Shown here piece by piece: positions 1 through 9,206 of a stretch of DNA of 64,000 bases (the first letter of the stretch is position 1; every line of letters starts with the position of its first letter). The DNA is from Nonlabens marinus S1-08 (GTDB lineage Bacteria > Bacteroidota > Bacteroidia > Flavobacteriales > Flavobacteriaceae), in NCBI RefSeq assembly GCF_000831385.1, contig NZ_AP014548.1, positions 2,161,779 to 2,225,778 of the forward strand. The letters are read 5' to 3'. Made by a program: the position numbers and the translations under genes. The notes under the pieces are model-generated. The model had not been told where the DNA came from and ran no database searches. It was given only the letters and a program-made list of their open reading frames with translations.

Positions 1-997
1 TTTGCACCTTCCATTTTTTACGCCGGGCATACATTTGAAGGGTCATGACCGTACAAGAAGCTAAACCGCTTGATACAAGGTCGTAGGGTGTGGGTCCAAA
101 ATTATTACCACCATAGCTTACTGGTTCATCTGCTGTAAAATAATGGGATCCTGCTCGCATCTGTGTGGTAAAAAGTGTTTCTTGATCCAGGCTAGCAACT
201 ACAGGGAGCTCAGAATCTAATCGATCTTCCTTTTGCTTTTCTAGATATCGAGAGGCCCAGCTGGCAATGACTTCGCCTACATAAATACTATCAACTTTAT
301 CTGTTAATAGATGGTCTGCACCATCCAGGCTCAAGAAGCTTTTAGGATGAATCGCTGCATGGTATAGCTTTTCAGCATGTGATATGCCTACAGTTGTGTC
401 CTGGGGGGAATGGCAAATTAAAATTGGACGTCGCAAGTTGTTCAAGGTTTCAGTTACCATTTGCTCATTGATGTCCCTGAGAAACTGTTCTTTGATTTTA
501 AAGGGTCTTCCGCTTAATTCTACTACTGCTTCTCCATTTTCCACAATCGCTTCGAGCTGGTTGCCAAAAAGGTGTTTCACATGTTTCGTATCGCTAGGTG
601 TTCCAATTGTTGCAACAACCTTGATGCATTCCGCTTTCGCGGAAGCGTAAATCACCGCAGCACCGCCTAATGAATGACCTATGGCGAGCGTTGGCGCTTT
701 ATAATTTTTCTTCAAATAGTCAATAGCGGAAAGTAAATCCTCCACATTACCCGAGAAATTAGTATCTCCAAAATCACCCTCAGAATCGCCTAGTCCTGTA
801 AAATCAAATCTCAAAACGCCAAAACCAGCGGTAGTAAGCGCTCTAGAAATATTTCTTGTGGCGCTAAAGTTCTTACTGCAAGTGAAACAGTGAGCAAAAA
901 TGGCATAGTTATGCGGAAGGCGATCTGCTGGCAATTCTAGCCTGCCGCTTAACTGATAACCTTCCGCATTTTCAAATTCGATTTTTTCGTAATTCAT
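1..997 (-). CDS. Bifunctional alpha/beta hydrolase / OsmC family protein (C-terminus cut by window edge)
   Basis: Reading the minus strand from the ATG at 997 gives an open frame that runs off the window start. The first ~240 residues are an alpha/beta hydrolase: an N-terminal beta region starting MNYEKIEFEN, the AHCFTC oxyanion region, FDFTGLGDS and the nucleophile elbow GHSLGG. The later part (about residue 260 on) is OsmC-like, with the ASCT motif that carries the peroxidatic cysteine. This two-domain arrangement is a known family of cytoplasmic proteins linked to organic hydroperoxide handling; the substrate of the hydrolase half is not known. A one-base variant of the local palindrome (633-646) lies in the gene and encodes part of YASAKAE. 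The stop lies outside the window, so this entry is partial. Confidence 0.9.
   Translation of the reverse strand, partial: MNYEKIEFENAEGYQLSGRLELPADRLPHNYAIFAHCFTCSKNFSATRNISRALTTAGFGVLRFDFTGLGDSEGDFGDTNFSGNVEDLLSAIDYLKKNYKAPTLAIGHSLGGAAVIYASAKAECIKVVATIGTPSDTKHVKHLFGNQLEAIVENGEAVVELSGRPFKIKEQFLRDINEQMVTETLNNLRRPILICHSPQDTTVGISHAEKLYHAAIHPKSFLSLDGADHLLTDKVDSIYVGEVIASWASRYLEKQKEDRLDSELPVVASLDQETLFTTQMRAGSHYFTADEPVSYGGNNFGPTPYDLVSSGLASCTVMTLQMYARRKKWKVQ
633..646. repeat. Variant of the 16-bp palindrome (GCTTTCGCGGAAGC)
   Basis: One mismatch from the GCTTTCGCGAAAGC core, inside the hydrolase-OsmC gene. The same variant recurs at 42027-42040. Confidence 0.8.
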
Positions 998-1006
998 AGA
1001 CTGATG

Positions 1007-4000
1007 CTATTCCCAGAGGTCTAGCTGTACTTTTTTCATTTCAGATTTATAGGTTTCCCAGTCTGTAGATAGCCATTCCTTAGTTTCTGCCATGGTTTTT
1101 ACCGCCATATTTTCAGCTTGAGTATACAGCTGCGTTTCCGTAGCAGTTTGAGGTCCTTGACGGCTATTGATATAGCTTCTTGCTCCATACAGGCGTTGGG
1201 TAACTGTAGTCTCTGGGTTGCGGGTAATGCCCTGACGATCGTCGATAGTCCCGAAGTATTTAGCTTGCTCAGTTTCTATGGCTTTGATGATCGAGTCTGT
1301 AGTTTTGATTTGCTCTTTGTATTCTTTCTTATCTTTTTCAGTCAAAAGGCTCTTAAAGGCTTCGGCTGTTTTTTTGTTCTTGGCCAACTCTTGAGTGACT
1401 TGATAAATGCGGTCTGTTAGGTCTTCCAACTCTTTCATGGCTTCATACTTAGCCTTGCGATTTGCATCACTGATCTCTGAAATTCTGGGATCATCTTGTA
1501 CGTTAATTTGCGTTTCACTTTCATAACCCGCGTATTCTAATACCGCTTTATAGGTGCCTGGCAACACGTCCACACCACCGTTTTCACGGTCAGAATCGTT
1601 AAATCGACGAGAAGGAAAGTTCTTACCGCTTTCCCTCAACCTCCAGTTCCAATCATGTATTCCTTTTTTCTCAGGCGCTTTTGAATTCAGCGTTCTAATT
1701 AGTCGTTCCCCATCGTAAATTTTGAGGAATAGGCTGTCTGTCTTTACAGTGTCGGACTTCTTAAGTAAATCTTTATCAAAATAGTATTTGAACCTCCCAT
1801 TACTACCGCGATTCTCACCTTGATACATAGCATCTGCACTGAATCTGCTACCGGTAGGTTGCTGATATCTGGCGTGGTATGCGATGGGTGGTTCAAATAA
1901 CTGAATAGGCTTCTCAAATTTTGCATTGTTTCTGGCTAATTCTCGCAACGGACGAATGTCGTCCAGTACCCAAGCTGCACGGCCAAATGTTCCAATAACT
2001 AAGTCCTGCTCGCGTGGATGAATCACTAAATCTTTGACAGGTACCGTTGGAAATCCGTTAGTGTATTTAGTCCAATTTTTTGCTCCGTCGATGGAGACAT
2101 ACAACCCATCATCGGTTCCTAAAAACACTAGGTTGTTTTCCTTAGGATCTTCAATGATACTTAAGGTGTAGCTGGCTACATCGTCATTATTTATAATACG
2201 TTCCCAACTTTTCCCATAATTAGTTGTGCGGTAGGCGTATGGTTCATAATTGAACCTGCGGTAATCGTTTGCAATTAATAGGGCATGGCCTTTTTTAGTC
2301 TGGGATGCTTTGATTTGAGCAATCCAGCTTCCTGCTGGAAGACCTTTTAACCCGTTAGAAACATCAGTCCAGTTGCTACCACCATCTTTAGTCACGTGTA
2401 CTCGCCCATCATCAGACCCTGTATATATTACATTACGCTCTGCGGCGCTAGGTTCTATGACTAAGAGGGTCGTATGATTTTCAGCTCCTGTGGCATCCAT
2501 GGTCAACCCTCCAGATTCACCTTGCTTTTGCTTTTCAGGATCGTTAGTGGTCAAGTCTGGGCTTATTACAGTCCAGGTCAATCCCTTGTCAGTTGATTTA
2601 TGCACAAATTGGCTTCCAAAATAAAGAGTGCTGGAATCAAATGGATCCATTTGAATGGCAGAATTCCAATTGAACCTCAAATCCACATCTGGATCTGGGT
2701 GTGTAGGTTGTATGCTATAATTGTTACCAGTTTCCCAATCGTATCGTTGAACAGATCCTTGTTGACTCATGGTATAACCAAAACGGTTGTTATCTGGGTC
2801 AGGAATTACGTCAAATCCATCACCAAAGCTAATCTCTTGCCAGTAGCTGTTTCTGATTCCCTGATCACGCCATGTGTATGCAGGTCCTCGCCAACTTCCA
2901 TTGTCCTGCATCCCACCATACACATTGTACGGCGTCTCCATATCTACATTAATATGATAGAACTGCGCCACGGGAATGTTTCCAATAAATCTCCAGGACT
3001 CACCACGATCGTTTGAAATGTTCAAACCACCATCGTTGCCATCAATAATAAAATCAGGATTATTAGGATGAATGTAAAACGCATGATGATCTGGATGAAC
3101 CCCATTGTTTGCTCCATAAGCATTCATTAATTGGTCAAAATTTCTACCACCATCTTCTGATACGTTTACATAAGTAAATACAGAATACACCCTATTTTCA
3201 TTAGAAGGATCTACATAGATCTCAGAATAATAAAAGGGTCTATTTCCTATATCACTCTTATCATTAATTTTTTTCCATTTGAACCCTCCATCTGTTGACT
3301 TGTAAAGCGCGTTTTTTTTAGCCTCAATTAAGGCGTATACTACGTCAGGATCACTTTTGGCAATAGCCACACCTATACGACCCAGTTCTCCTTTAGGCAA
3401 ACCATCTTCATCGCTCAATTTTTTCCAGTTGTCACCACCATCATGTGTGATGTACAATCCAGAACCCTCACCGCCCGATTTAAAAAACCATGGATCGCGC
3501 TTGTGTTCCCACATTGCGGCAATCAATTTGTTAGGATTGCTAGGATCCATTACTAGATCTGCCGCTCCAGATTTATCGTTAGTGTATAATACTTTTTTCC
3601 AGCTCTTCCCACCATCGGTGGTTTTGAAAACTCCACGTTCAGGATGTTCTCCCCATGGAGAACCTATGGCTGCTGCATAAACTGTGTTGGGGTCTGTAGG
3701 ATCGATTACCACCCTATGAATGTGACGTGTTTTTTCAAGTCCCATTGCTTTCCAGGATTTTCCACCGTCTAGAGATTTGAAAATACCGTAACCACCATTT
3801 AAGGAGTTACGTGGGTTCCCTTCTCCAGTTCCCACCCAGATCACACTTGGGTTGGACTGCTGTATAGCTACCGCACCTATAGAGGCGGTGACTTGATCTT
3901 CAAAAATAGGTTTCCAAGCAGTTCCAGCACTTTCAGATTTCCACAAACCACCGCTGGCTGTACCAGCGTACATAATATTAGGATCACTTTCTACGACATC

Positions 4001-4138
4001 AATGCTGGTCACACGACCTGACATTCCGCCTGGACCTATATTTCGAGGTTTCATTTCTTTGACCAGATCTAGATCAAGTTTTTGTGAAAAAGCAGTTAGC
4101 GGTAGGATAACCAGTAGGAGTAAGGTAAATTTCTTCAT
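1007..4138 (-). CDS. Secreted WD40/YVTN/BNR-like (sortilin/VPS10-type) repeat protein
   Basis: About 1043 residues. I start it at the ATG at 4138 because it gives a clean signal peptide (MKKFTLLLLV, cut near AFSQ); the frame extends to 4204, but that extension would put the palindrome at 4181-4196 into a nonsense leader. Many Asp-box/BNR repeats of the type S-x-D-x-G-x-x-W are visible through residues ~50-800 (KSLDGGKSW, KTTDGGKSW, VTKDGGSNW), which form beta-propellers. The last ~200 residues are helical and charged. No C-terminal type IX sorting domain is obvious. Proteins of this kind are annotated as glycosyl-hydrolase-like exo-proteins, but enzymatic activity is not established. The neighbouring hydrolase start lies 10 bp downstream, on the same strand. 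Confidence 0.88.
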   Translation of the reverse strand: MKKFTLLLLVILPLTAFSQKLDLDLVKEMKPRNIGPGGMSGRVTSIDVVESDPNIMYAGTASGGLWKSESAGTAWKPIFEDQVTASIGAVAIQQSNPSVIWVGTGEGNPRNSLNGGYGIFKSLDGGKSWKAMGLEKTRHIHRVVIDPTDPNTVYAAAIGSPWGEHPERGVFKTTDGGKSWKKVLYTNDKSGAADLVMDPSNPNKLIAAMWEHKRDPWFFKSGGEGSGLYITHDGGDNWKKLSDEDGLPKGELGRIGVAIAKSDPDVVYALIEAKKNALYKSTDGGFKWKKINDKSDIGNRPFYYSEIYVDPSNENRVYSVFTYVNVSEDGGRNFDQLMNAYGANNGVHPDHHAFYIHPNNPDFIIDGNDGGLNISNDRGESWRFIGNIPVAQFYHINVDMETPYNVYGGMQDNGSWRGPAYTWRDQGIRNSYWQEISFGDGFDVIPDPDNNRFGYTMSQQGSVQRYDWETGNNYSIQPTHPDPDVDLRFNWNSAIQMDPFDSSTLYFGSQFVHKSTDKGLTWTVISPDLTTNDPEKQKQGESGGLTMDATGAENHTTLLVIEPSAAERNVIYTGSDDGRVHVTKDGGSNWTDVSNGLKGLPAGSWIAQIKASQTKKGHALLIANDYRRFNYEPYAYRTTNYGKSWERIINNDDVASYTLSIIEDPKENNLVFLGTDDGLYVSIDGAKNWTKYTNGFPTVPVKDLVIHPREQDLVIGTFGRAAWVLDDIRPLRELARNNAKFEKPIQLFEPPIAYHARYQQPTGSRFSADAMYQGENRGSNGRFKYYFDKDLLKKSDTVKTDSLFLKIYDGERLIRTLNSKAPEKKGIHDWNWRLRESGKNFPSRRFNDSDRENGGVDVLPGTYKAVLEYAGYESETQINVQDDPRISEISDANRKAKYEAMKELEDLTDRIYQVTQELAKNKKTAEAFKSLLTEKDKKEYKEQIKTTDSIIKAIETEQAKYFGTIDDRQGITRNPETTVTQRLYGARSYINSRQGPQTATETQLYTQAENMAVKTMAETKEWLSTDWETYKSEMKKVQLDLWE

Positions 4139-4180
4139 AAAGCTAGAATAAAATAAGTTCCTAAAGATATGAATTGATTC

Positions 4181-4196
4181 CGCTTTCGCGAAAGCG
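4181..4196. repeat. Perfect palindrome CGCTTTCGCGAAAGCG, intergenic copy
   Basis: Lies between the amine oxidase stop (4214) and the BNR gene start (4138), both on the minus strand. It is one of ten perfect 16-bp copies in the window. Confidence 0.95.
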
Positions 4197-4213
4197 AACT
4201 TCAAACGATTTTC

Positions 4214-5263
4214 CTACTTCAACAAATCAAAAGCGGTTTGAGCGCTATGCAATGCACCTTCCATATATCCAGGAAGTACAGCACTAGTCTCAGAACCTGC
4301 CATAATCAAAGAGTTTTCATGAAATGTTTGTCGCAATAACGAATGGCCATTATTTTGATGTGGGGTAAGAGAGTTATTTGAAGCAACATGTGTAAACTCT
4401 TGTTCTTGCCAGACGATTTCTTCATAAGAAATGTAATCTAAAACTCTAGTGCCAAATATTGTTTCCAACTGTTGCATCACTTTTGCTTTCCGGTCTTCTG
4501 GAGTCCAAGTATTCGCTTCTGGATGTAGAAAACCCATCATGGCAAATCGATCTTGATCTGCATTGGAATAATCATAAAGCTCTGTGATAGGACCATAATT
4601 GCTAAAACTAGTCACCGGAATTTGTTCATATTTCCAAAACGCTTTAGGAAAACCTATTCCAAACTTAATGGAGTTTTCCATCCAGGTATGAGTTTTTGAG
4701 GCTATTTGCTGATAGTCATTGGGAAGCTCAGGATCAAAACTGATCCTTGCATTTAAAATGGCCGGAGGCAAGGCGCAAATTACTTTTTCTGTGGTAAAAA
4801 TTCCTTGAGAGGTTTGAAGTTTATACCCTTTTTCTTCTCTAGTAACTCTATTTACCATAGTGTCCAAATGGATCTTTTCAGCATCTAGGGTGGAAGCAAG
4901 TGATAAAATCAAGTTAGTAGCTCCTCCTTTAATACGATAACTGATTTGTTCCTGCGGCGGCAGTTGAAATTGCTGATAACTGGCATTGGCTGTAGGTTGA
5001 TACCATACTTTAGGCCCCATGCTTTGAGGATGCGTGAGAATGTTTAAATCCTCCAGTAATTGCTTTAACTTAGGATTATAATCCCAAAACCAAGCGGCAC
5101 CTAGATCTATAGGTACATGATTGCCAGACATTTTAGTGAATATACGACCGCCCAATCGGGATCTACCTTCAAGAATCTGATAGTCCATACCCTTGAGTTG
5201 AAGAAGATAGCCTAAATAAACTCCAGTGAGCCCACCGCCCAGAATGGTAATCTTAGCATGCAT
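4214..5263 (-). CDS. FAD-dependent flavin amine oxidase family protein
   Basis: 349 residues. The N-terminus is a Rossmann FAD fold, ILGGGLTGVYLGYLL (GxGxxG-type), followed by a flavin ribose-binding acidic residue (ILEGRSRLGGRI), the dinucleotide and GG-motif signature of the monoamine oxidase/phytoene desaturase superfamily. The C-terminal FAD motif is also present (IMAGSETS..PGYMEGAL). No signal peptide is seen, so it is cytoplasmic. The substrate cannot be told; amines, amino acids or carotenoids are all handled by the superfamily. The start codon abuts the T-tract of the upstream gene's terminator and has no Shine-Dalgarno sequence. Confidence 0.87.
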   Translation of the reverse strand: MHAKITILGGGLTGVYLGYLLQLKGMDYQILEGRSRLGGRIFTKMSGNHVPIDLGAAWFWDYNPKLKQLLEDLNILTHPQSMGPKVWYQPTANASYQQFQLPPQEQISYRIKGGATNLILSLASTLDAEKIHLDTMVNRVTREEKGYKLQTSQGIFTTEKVICALPPAILNARISFDPELPNDYQQIASKTHTWMENSIKFGIGFPKAFWKYEQIPVTSFSNYGPITELYDYSNADQDRFAMMGFLHPEANTWTPEDRKAKVMQQLETIFGTRVLDYISYEEIVWQEQEFTHVASNNSLTPHQNNGHSLLRQTFHENSLIMAGSETSAVLPGYMEGALHSAQTAFDLLK

Positions 5264-5295
5264 AAAAAAAGCCTTTGAATGAAATCAAAGGCTTT
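5264..5295 (-). terminator. Rho-independent terminator of the S41 peptidase gene
   Basis: 11-bp stem AAAGCCTTTGA (5268-5278) pairing with TCAAAGGCTTT (5285-5295), loop 6 nt. On the minus strand it is followed by seven T (5270-5264), directly before the amine oxidase ATG at 5263. Confidence 0.85.
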
Positions 5296-5316
5296 AAAGG
5301 TACTAACTAGTTGCTA

Positions 5317-6756
5317 TTATTGCTGTGGTAACACAATTTCTTCTTTCCACATTTCATCGCCTAGAGGCCTCAATTTATTACTTCCTGAAAACTCTCTGCT
5401 AGGGCGTGATTCAATAAATGGATTATTAAAACGACCATTTACAGCGATGTCGTTCAAGCATAAGTTTAGCAGCGGTTCTGACGGGTCGCCTAAAACGCCT
5501 AAGTTTCCAAAATTTTCATTTTGTCTGATATCTGGTTGTAAACCATCAAAATAGTCTGTTCTACCGACGCTGTTTAAGCTCTTCAAAACTAGCGGTTGCA
5601 TAGCATAACGGTGCGCAGGATTTGCACCTTGTCTTGTAAAGTCCTCACTGTCATATAAGGTGATGCTGGCTTGAAATTTACCTGCGGTATCGTCACCTAC
5701 TTGAACTACATTGACATATGGATCTAATGAATTGATTAATAGTTCACTGGCGCTCGCGCTATTGCCAGTCGTGATGATGTGTACCTTAGATAGAGATAGA
5801 CGGTTGAGCGCAGCCCCACCTGTGGTGTTATTCTTAAAAAAATTGACCAGTTGGTCTGGATTATTTTCTTGTAAAAATTCTTGAATATCAGGATTCCACT
5901 GTTCAGTAGAGAAGACATCAGTTGTAGGATTATTAGTAACTAGACTACCTAGAGTAATGGCACTATTTACAGAACCACCGCTATTATATCTCAAATCAAT
6001 AACGAGATGGGTGATCCCTTGAGATTTGAAGTTGGCAAATACTGAATTGAGTTGGTCGTCAAACTGGCGTAAAAAACTATTGTAAACTAGATAGCCTACT
6101 TTGGCATTGCCTTGATCAATGACTTTACTAACTAGTATAGGGTCTTCTTGAACTTGCGCCTTAGTCAAATTTATGGTGTTGCCATTAGCAATTGGATCTC
6201 CATTATTATAATCGGCAAGAGTTATGGTGTAGCTGTTTTGAGCAATCAGCGTTCTAAAATTCGTGCGAGTTAGTTGGATGCCATCAATTTCAGTAAAAAT
6301 TTGACCACGTACAACACCTTGTGCAGCTGCACTGGTATTAGGAAGTACATATCTTACATAACCAAATATATTATTGACATCATTCGCATAGCCTACCAGA
6401 CCGAACTCCATTCCATTATTCAAGCTGTTTCCTGAAAGTGCTTGTTCTAAGGCTATGTAATCACTAAAAATAACACTGAATCGATCCACACGGTTGGGGT
6501 CGAAGATCAGAGATTCAAAAAAATCTTCAGGTGTATCAAATTGGGCGTGAAAATCTTCTAATTCTTTCACGGTAGAAAATCGATCATCTGCAAGCACAGG
6601 AACGTCAGGTTTATATAAATAAAACGCATTCATTCCACGATAAATAAAATTCTTTATCGTTAGGTCACTTGCAAGCTTATCATCATTGTCTTGCGCACAG
6701 CTGTTGAGCAGTGCAATAGCGATTAGGGAAAGAAAAAGGGACTTGAAAATTCTCAT
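5317..6756 (-). CDS. S41 family (C-terminal processing-like) peptidase lipoprotein
   Basis: 479 residues. The N-terminus is a lipoprotein signal with lipobox LLNSC, so the protein is probably anchored in the cell envelope. A PDZ-like region (residues ~105-165) precedes the S41 core, which shows the DLRYNSGGSVNSA segment and GNSASASELLINSL, the latter with the nucleophile Ser. Members cleave C-terminal or misfolded envelope peptides with a Ser-Lys dyad. It is a single-gene unit with its own terminator and starts divergently from the sigma factor gene at 6969. The gap of about 210 bp between them must hold both promoters. Confidence 0.9.
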   Translation of the reverse strand: MRIFKSLFLSLIAIALLNSCAQDNDDKLASDLTIKNFIYRGMNAFYLYKPDVPVLADDRFSTVKELEDFHAQFDTPEDFFESLIFDPNRVDRFSVIFSDYIALEQALSGNSLNNGMEFGLVGYANDVNNIFGYVRYVLPNTSAAAQGVVRGQIFTEIDGIQLTRTNFRTLIAQNSYTITLADYNNGDPIANGNTINLTKAQVQEDPILVSKVIDQGNAKVGYLVYNSFLRQFDDQLNSVFANFKSQGITHLVIDLRYNSGGSVNSAITLGSLVTNNPTTDVFSTEQWNPDIQEFLQENNPDQLVNFFKNNTTGGAALNRLSLSKVHIITTGNSASASELLINSLDPYVNVVQVGDDTAGKFQASITLYDSEDFTRQGANPAHRYAMQPLVLKSLNSVGRTDYFDGLQPDIRQNENFGNLGVLGDPSEPLLNLCLNDIAVNGRFNNPFIESRPSREFSGSNKLRPLGDEMWKEEIVLPQQ

Positions 6757-6968
6757 AGGAGCGCGATGTTATAAGGCATTAAAAATAGATAAACCAATAG
6801 GTCTTTAAATCAATATTCTAGAGATTTTACGAAAATCAAAATAGAAAATTGAAGTGTTGAAAAGACTTTATAAAGCATAAACCATGCTAAGATGCTGGTT
6901 AAAATGTTTTTTTTCGTCCATTTGTAACATATCGATAACACTCTCGTCATGATAATAGAACCACGTTC

Positions 6969-7478
6969 ATGAACCAACCAAAATTCATAGCGACATTCAA
7001 AGAAGTACAGCGTAATATGTACCTGTTGTCTCGCAGATTGCTCACCTCACATGAGGAAGCTGCAGATGCTGTACAGGAGACGATGTTGAAGCTTTGGGAA
7101 CGCAGAAAAGAACTAGGGAAGATTGCTAACAAGGAAGCCTATGCCATGCAAATGGTAAAGAACTACTCACTGGATCGCTTAAAAAGTAAACAAGCCAGTC
7201 ACCTGAAAATTGTTCATAGCAACTATGAATCTGATGACCGGAACGTGTTAGATGATCTAGAGCAAGAAGCTAAGGTTGGGATGGTTCAAAAGATGATTGC
7301 AGAATTACCTGAAAATTATAAAACAGTCATTCATCTTAGAGATATCGAAGGCTATGATTATGAAGCCATTGAACGCATCATGGACATGAAGTCTACTGCC
7401 GTCAGGGTAGTGCTGAGTAGGGCACGCAAGTTGCTTAGAAAGAAAATAGAAGAAAAATATCAAAGCTATACCGCATGA
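6969..7478 (+). CDS. RNA polymerase sigma-70 family ECF sigma factor
   Basis: 169 residues. Region 2 is visible at residues ~8-75 (VQETMLKLWERR, with the aromatic/acidic 2.2 core), and region 4 at ~105-165 (LPENYKTVIHLRDIEGYDYEAIERIM..ARKLLRK), the helix-turn-helix that reads the -35 element. There is no extra C-terminal domain, so this is a minimal ECF factor. It overlaps the next gene by four bases (ATGA), indicating translational coupling to its likely anti-sigma partner. Two DUF4252 genes follow in the same direction, a recurrent arrangement in Bacteroidota. The triggering stress is unknown. Confidence 0.93.
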   Translation: MNQPKFIATFKEVQRNMYLLSRRLLTSHEEAADAVQETMLKLWERRKELGKIANKEAYAMQMVKNYSLDRLKSKQASHLKIVHSNYESDDRNVLDDLEQEAKVGMVQKMIAELPENYKTVIHLRDIEGYDYEAIERIMDMKSTAVRVVLSRARKLLRKKIEEKYQSYTA

Positions 7479-7939
7479 AAAAGCTATTGGAAAAATATTG
7501 GGAAGGCAACACCAGCCTTCAAGAAGAGCAGGAGTTGAAGGAATATTTCAACAGTGGTGCCGTGGCACAAGAACACGAGGTGTACCGCGTATTGTTCAAC
7601 AGTTTTGAGCTTGAAGGCAGCATTGAGGAAGAAGGTTTTGACGCTTTCGCGAAAGTGAAATCACAACAAACTGAAAAGAGCTATTTCAAACGTAGAACAT
7701 GGACAGGGATCGCAGTTGCCGCAAGTGTCACTGCTATGATTGCAGTAGGATCGGGTTATTATGACCAAGAGCCTGCTCAAGACTTAGGAACCTATGAAAC
7801 CCCAGAAGAGGCTTATGCCGCTACCGTGGCAGCCTTAGAAATGGTTTCCAATAAATTTAATCAAGGAAAACAAAATTTAAAACCCATTACCGAAATAGAA
7901 AAACAGACGGTACAAGTTTTTAATATCAATCAACTTTAA
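7475..7939 (+). CDS. Putative anti-sigma factor, single-pass membrane protein
   Basis: 154 residues, starting inside the sigma factor stop codon. The cytoplasmic N-terminal ~70 residues include the YWEGNTSLQEEQELKEYF type helix often seen in Bacteroidota anti-sigma-like proteins. One hydrophobic segment follows at residues ~74-90 (WTGIAVAASVTAMIAVGSGYY), then a short periplasmic tail. No zinc-binding HxxxCxxC motif is present. Role as sigma antagonist is inferred from gene order and topology. A near-perfect copy of the palindrome (7642-7657) encodes DAFAKV. Confidence 0.75.
   Translation: MKKLLEKYWEGNTSLQEEQELKEYFNSGAVAQEHEVYRVLFNSFELEGSIEEEGFDAFAKVKSQQTEKSYFKRRTWTGIAVAASVTAMIAVGSGYYDQEPAQDLGTYETPEEAYAATVAALEMVSNKFNQGKQNLKPITEIEKQTVQVFNINQL
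7642..7657. repeat. Near-perfect palindrome copy (15 of 16 bases)
   Basis: CGCTTTCGCGAAAGTG inside the anti-sigma-like gene, read in the Ala-Phe-Ala-Lys frame. Confidence 0.85.
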
Positions 7940-7955
7940 TATAAAATCCAAAAAA

Positions 7956-8477
7956 ATGAAAAAAGTAATCTACATAGTGTTATTCCTGGCAACAGCCATG
8001 ACCGCTACAGCCCAAAATTTTGACGAGGTGGGTAATCTATCTCATGTTTCTGAAACACGAGTGACTGGAGCGATGTTTAAAATGATATCAGGAATTGATA
8101 TTGATGACCCAGAATTTGCAGAGTTGATGAAGACCGTCAACAATCTTAAGGACTTAAGAGTTTACGCTACAGATGACAAAGGGTCTGCCGCTAAAATGAA
8201 ATCCTTTGCGGATAATTTTATTTCTAAAAATAATATGGATCTTTTGATGAGTGTTAAGGAAGATGGTCAAAAATTCTCTTTCCACGTACGTAAAGGGAAT
8301 ACGGAGACAAAAATTAAAGAATTGGTAATGTTCATTGATGGCGCCGATTCTAAAGAGTCTAGTGCTGTATTTCTTGTGATCACGGGAGATCTTGATTTGA
8401 ATCAAATTGCTAAGATCACGCAGCAAATGAATGTACCTGGTCAAAAGCAAATAAAAGAGGCCACACAGAAAAAGTAA
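7956..8477 (+). CDS. DUF4252 domain-containing secreted protein
   Basis: 173 residues with a signal peptide (MKKVIYIVLFLATAMTATAQ). The rest is one DUF4252 domain, an alpha/beta domain of unknown function found in Bacteroidota, frequently encoded beside an ECF sigma factor as here. It starts 16 bp after the anti-sigma-like gene, so it belongs to the same operon. The protein should be periplasmic. Nothing suggests an active site. Confidence 0.85.
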   Translation: MKKVIYIVLFLATAMTATAQNFDEVGNLSHVSETRVTGAMFKMISGIDIDDPEFAELMKTVNNLKDLRVYATDDKGSAAKMKSFADNFISKNNMDLLMSVKEDGQKFSFHVRKGNTETKIKELVMFIDGADSKESSAVFLVITGDLDLNQIAKITQQMNVPGQKQIKEATQKK

Positions 8478-8504
8478 TATACCCACCATCCAAAAATCAG
8501 TATC

Positions 8505-9083
8505 ATGAACAAGCTTATACTAAAAGTAATTGCACTTTCTCTAACAGCAATGGCGCTATTGACCTCTTGTGAACAACAAGAGAGCTTACAACAGTACTAT
8601 GTAGATCACGAAGAAGCTGATGGCTTCATTATGACCTCCATTCCTAAAACTATCGTACCTATTGATAAAAGCAAATTGAGTAATGAATCTGTTGAGGCAT
8701 ACGAATCGATAAACAAAATCAATGTTTTAGCAATGCCTTTAACCGCTGATAACAAGGAGATGTTTGCACAAGAAACAGAACGATTAAACAAGATCTTTAA
8801 AAATGAGAAGTACGAGTTACTCATGTCTCATAATAGCGATGGTTTCAAGGTTAAAATGATGTTTGATGGCACACAAGATGCTATTGATGAAATCATTGTC
8901 TATGGAAATTCTCCAGAAATGGGACTGGGTGTAGCGAGAGTATTGGGTACCGATATGAATATGGCTAGGATATTGAACATGATGAAAGAACTGGAAGGAA
9001 CAAATACAAGCCCAGCAGGAATAGAGATGATGATGAGGGGAATGGGTATGCCTTCACAAAACATGAGAATTGACGCAAAATAG
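8505..9083 (+). CDS. DUF4252 domain-containing lipoprotein
   Basis: 192 residues. The signal peptide ends in lipobox LLTSC, giving an envelope lipoprotein. The mature part is a second DUF4252 domain, paralogous in layout to the gene 27 bp upstream (an acidic alternation of helices and strands, ending in a Met-rich helical region with MMMRGMGM). Together with the sigma factor and anti-sigma-like gene it makes a four-gene unit closed by a strong terminator at 9106. Function is unknown; an envelope-stress output is a reasonable inference only. Confidence 0.85.
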   Translation: MNKLILKVIALSLTAMALLTSCEQQESLQQYYVDHEEADGFIMTSIPKTIVPIDKSKLSNESVEAYESINKINVLAMPLTADNKEMFAQETERLNKIFKNEKYELLMSHNSDGFKVKMMFDGTQDAIDEIIVYGNSPEMGLGVARVLGTDMNMARILNMMKELEGTNTSPAGIEMMMRGMGMPSQNMRIDAK

Positions 9084-9105
9084 TCGCTATTCTACTAAAA
9101 TTTAT

Positions 9106-9140
9106 AAGCCCCTTCCTTCAAAAGCAAGGGGCTTTTTGTT
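9106..9140 (+). terminator. Rho-independent terminator of the sigma/DUF4252 operon
   Basis: Stem AAGCCCCTT (9106-9114) with AAGGGGCTT (9126-9134), followed by a T-rich tail. Confidence 0.9.
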
Positions 9141-9176
9141 TCTAATAATCTGCTCTAGAATACGAGAGAAGAAACT

Positions 9177-9184
9177 TATATTTG
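9177..9184 (+). promoter_or_regulatory. -7 promoter element (TATATTTG) for ychF
   Basis: Exact match to the Bacteroidota TAnnTTTG -7 element, 22 bp before the ychF start. I see no well-spaced -33 TTG. Confidence 0.55.
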
Positions 9185-9206
9185 CAGCCGCTTAAAATCA
9201 GAAGTT

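Noticed and set aside
2600..3016. 138-codon frame antisense to the BNR gene
   Set aside because: Shadow of a clear coding gene on the other strand.
4139..4204. Upstream 22-codon extension of the BNR protein
   Set aside because: It includes the palindrome and destroys the signal peptide; the ATG at 4138 is better.
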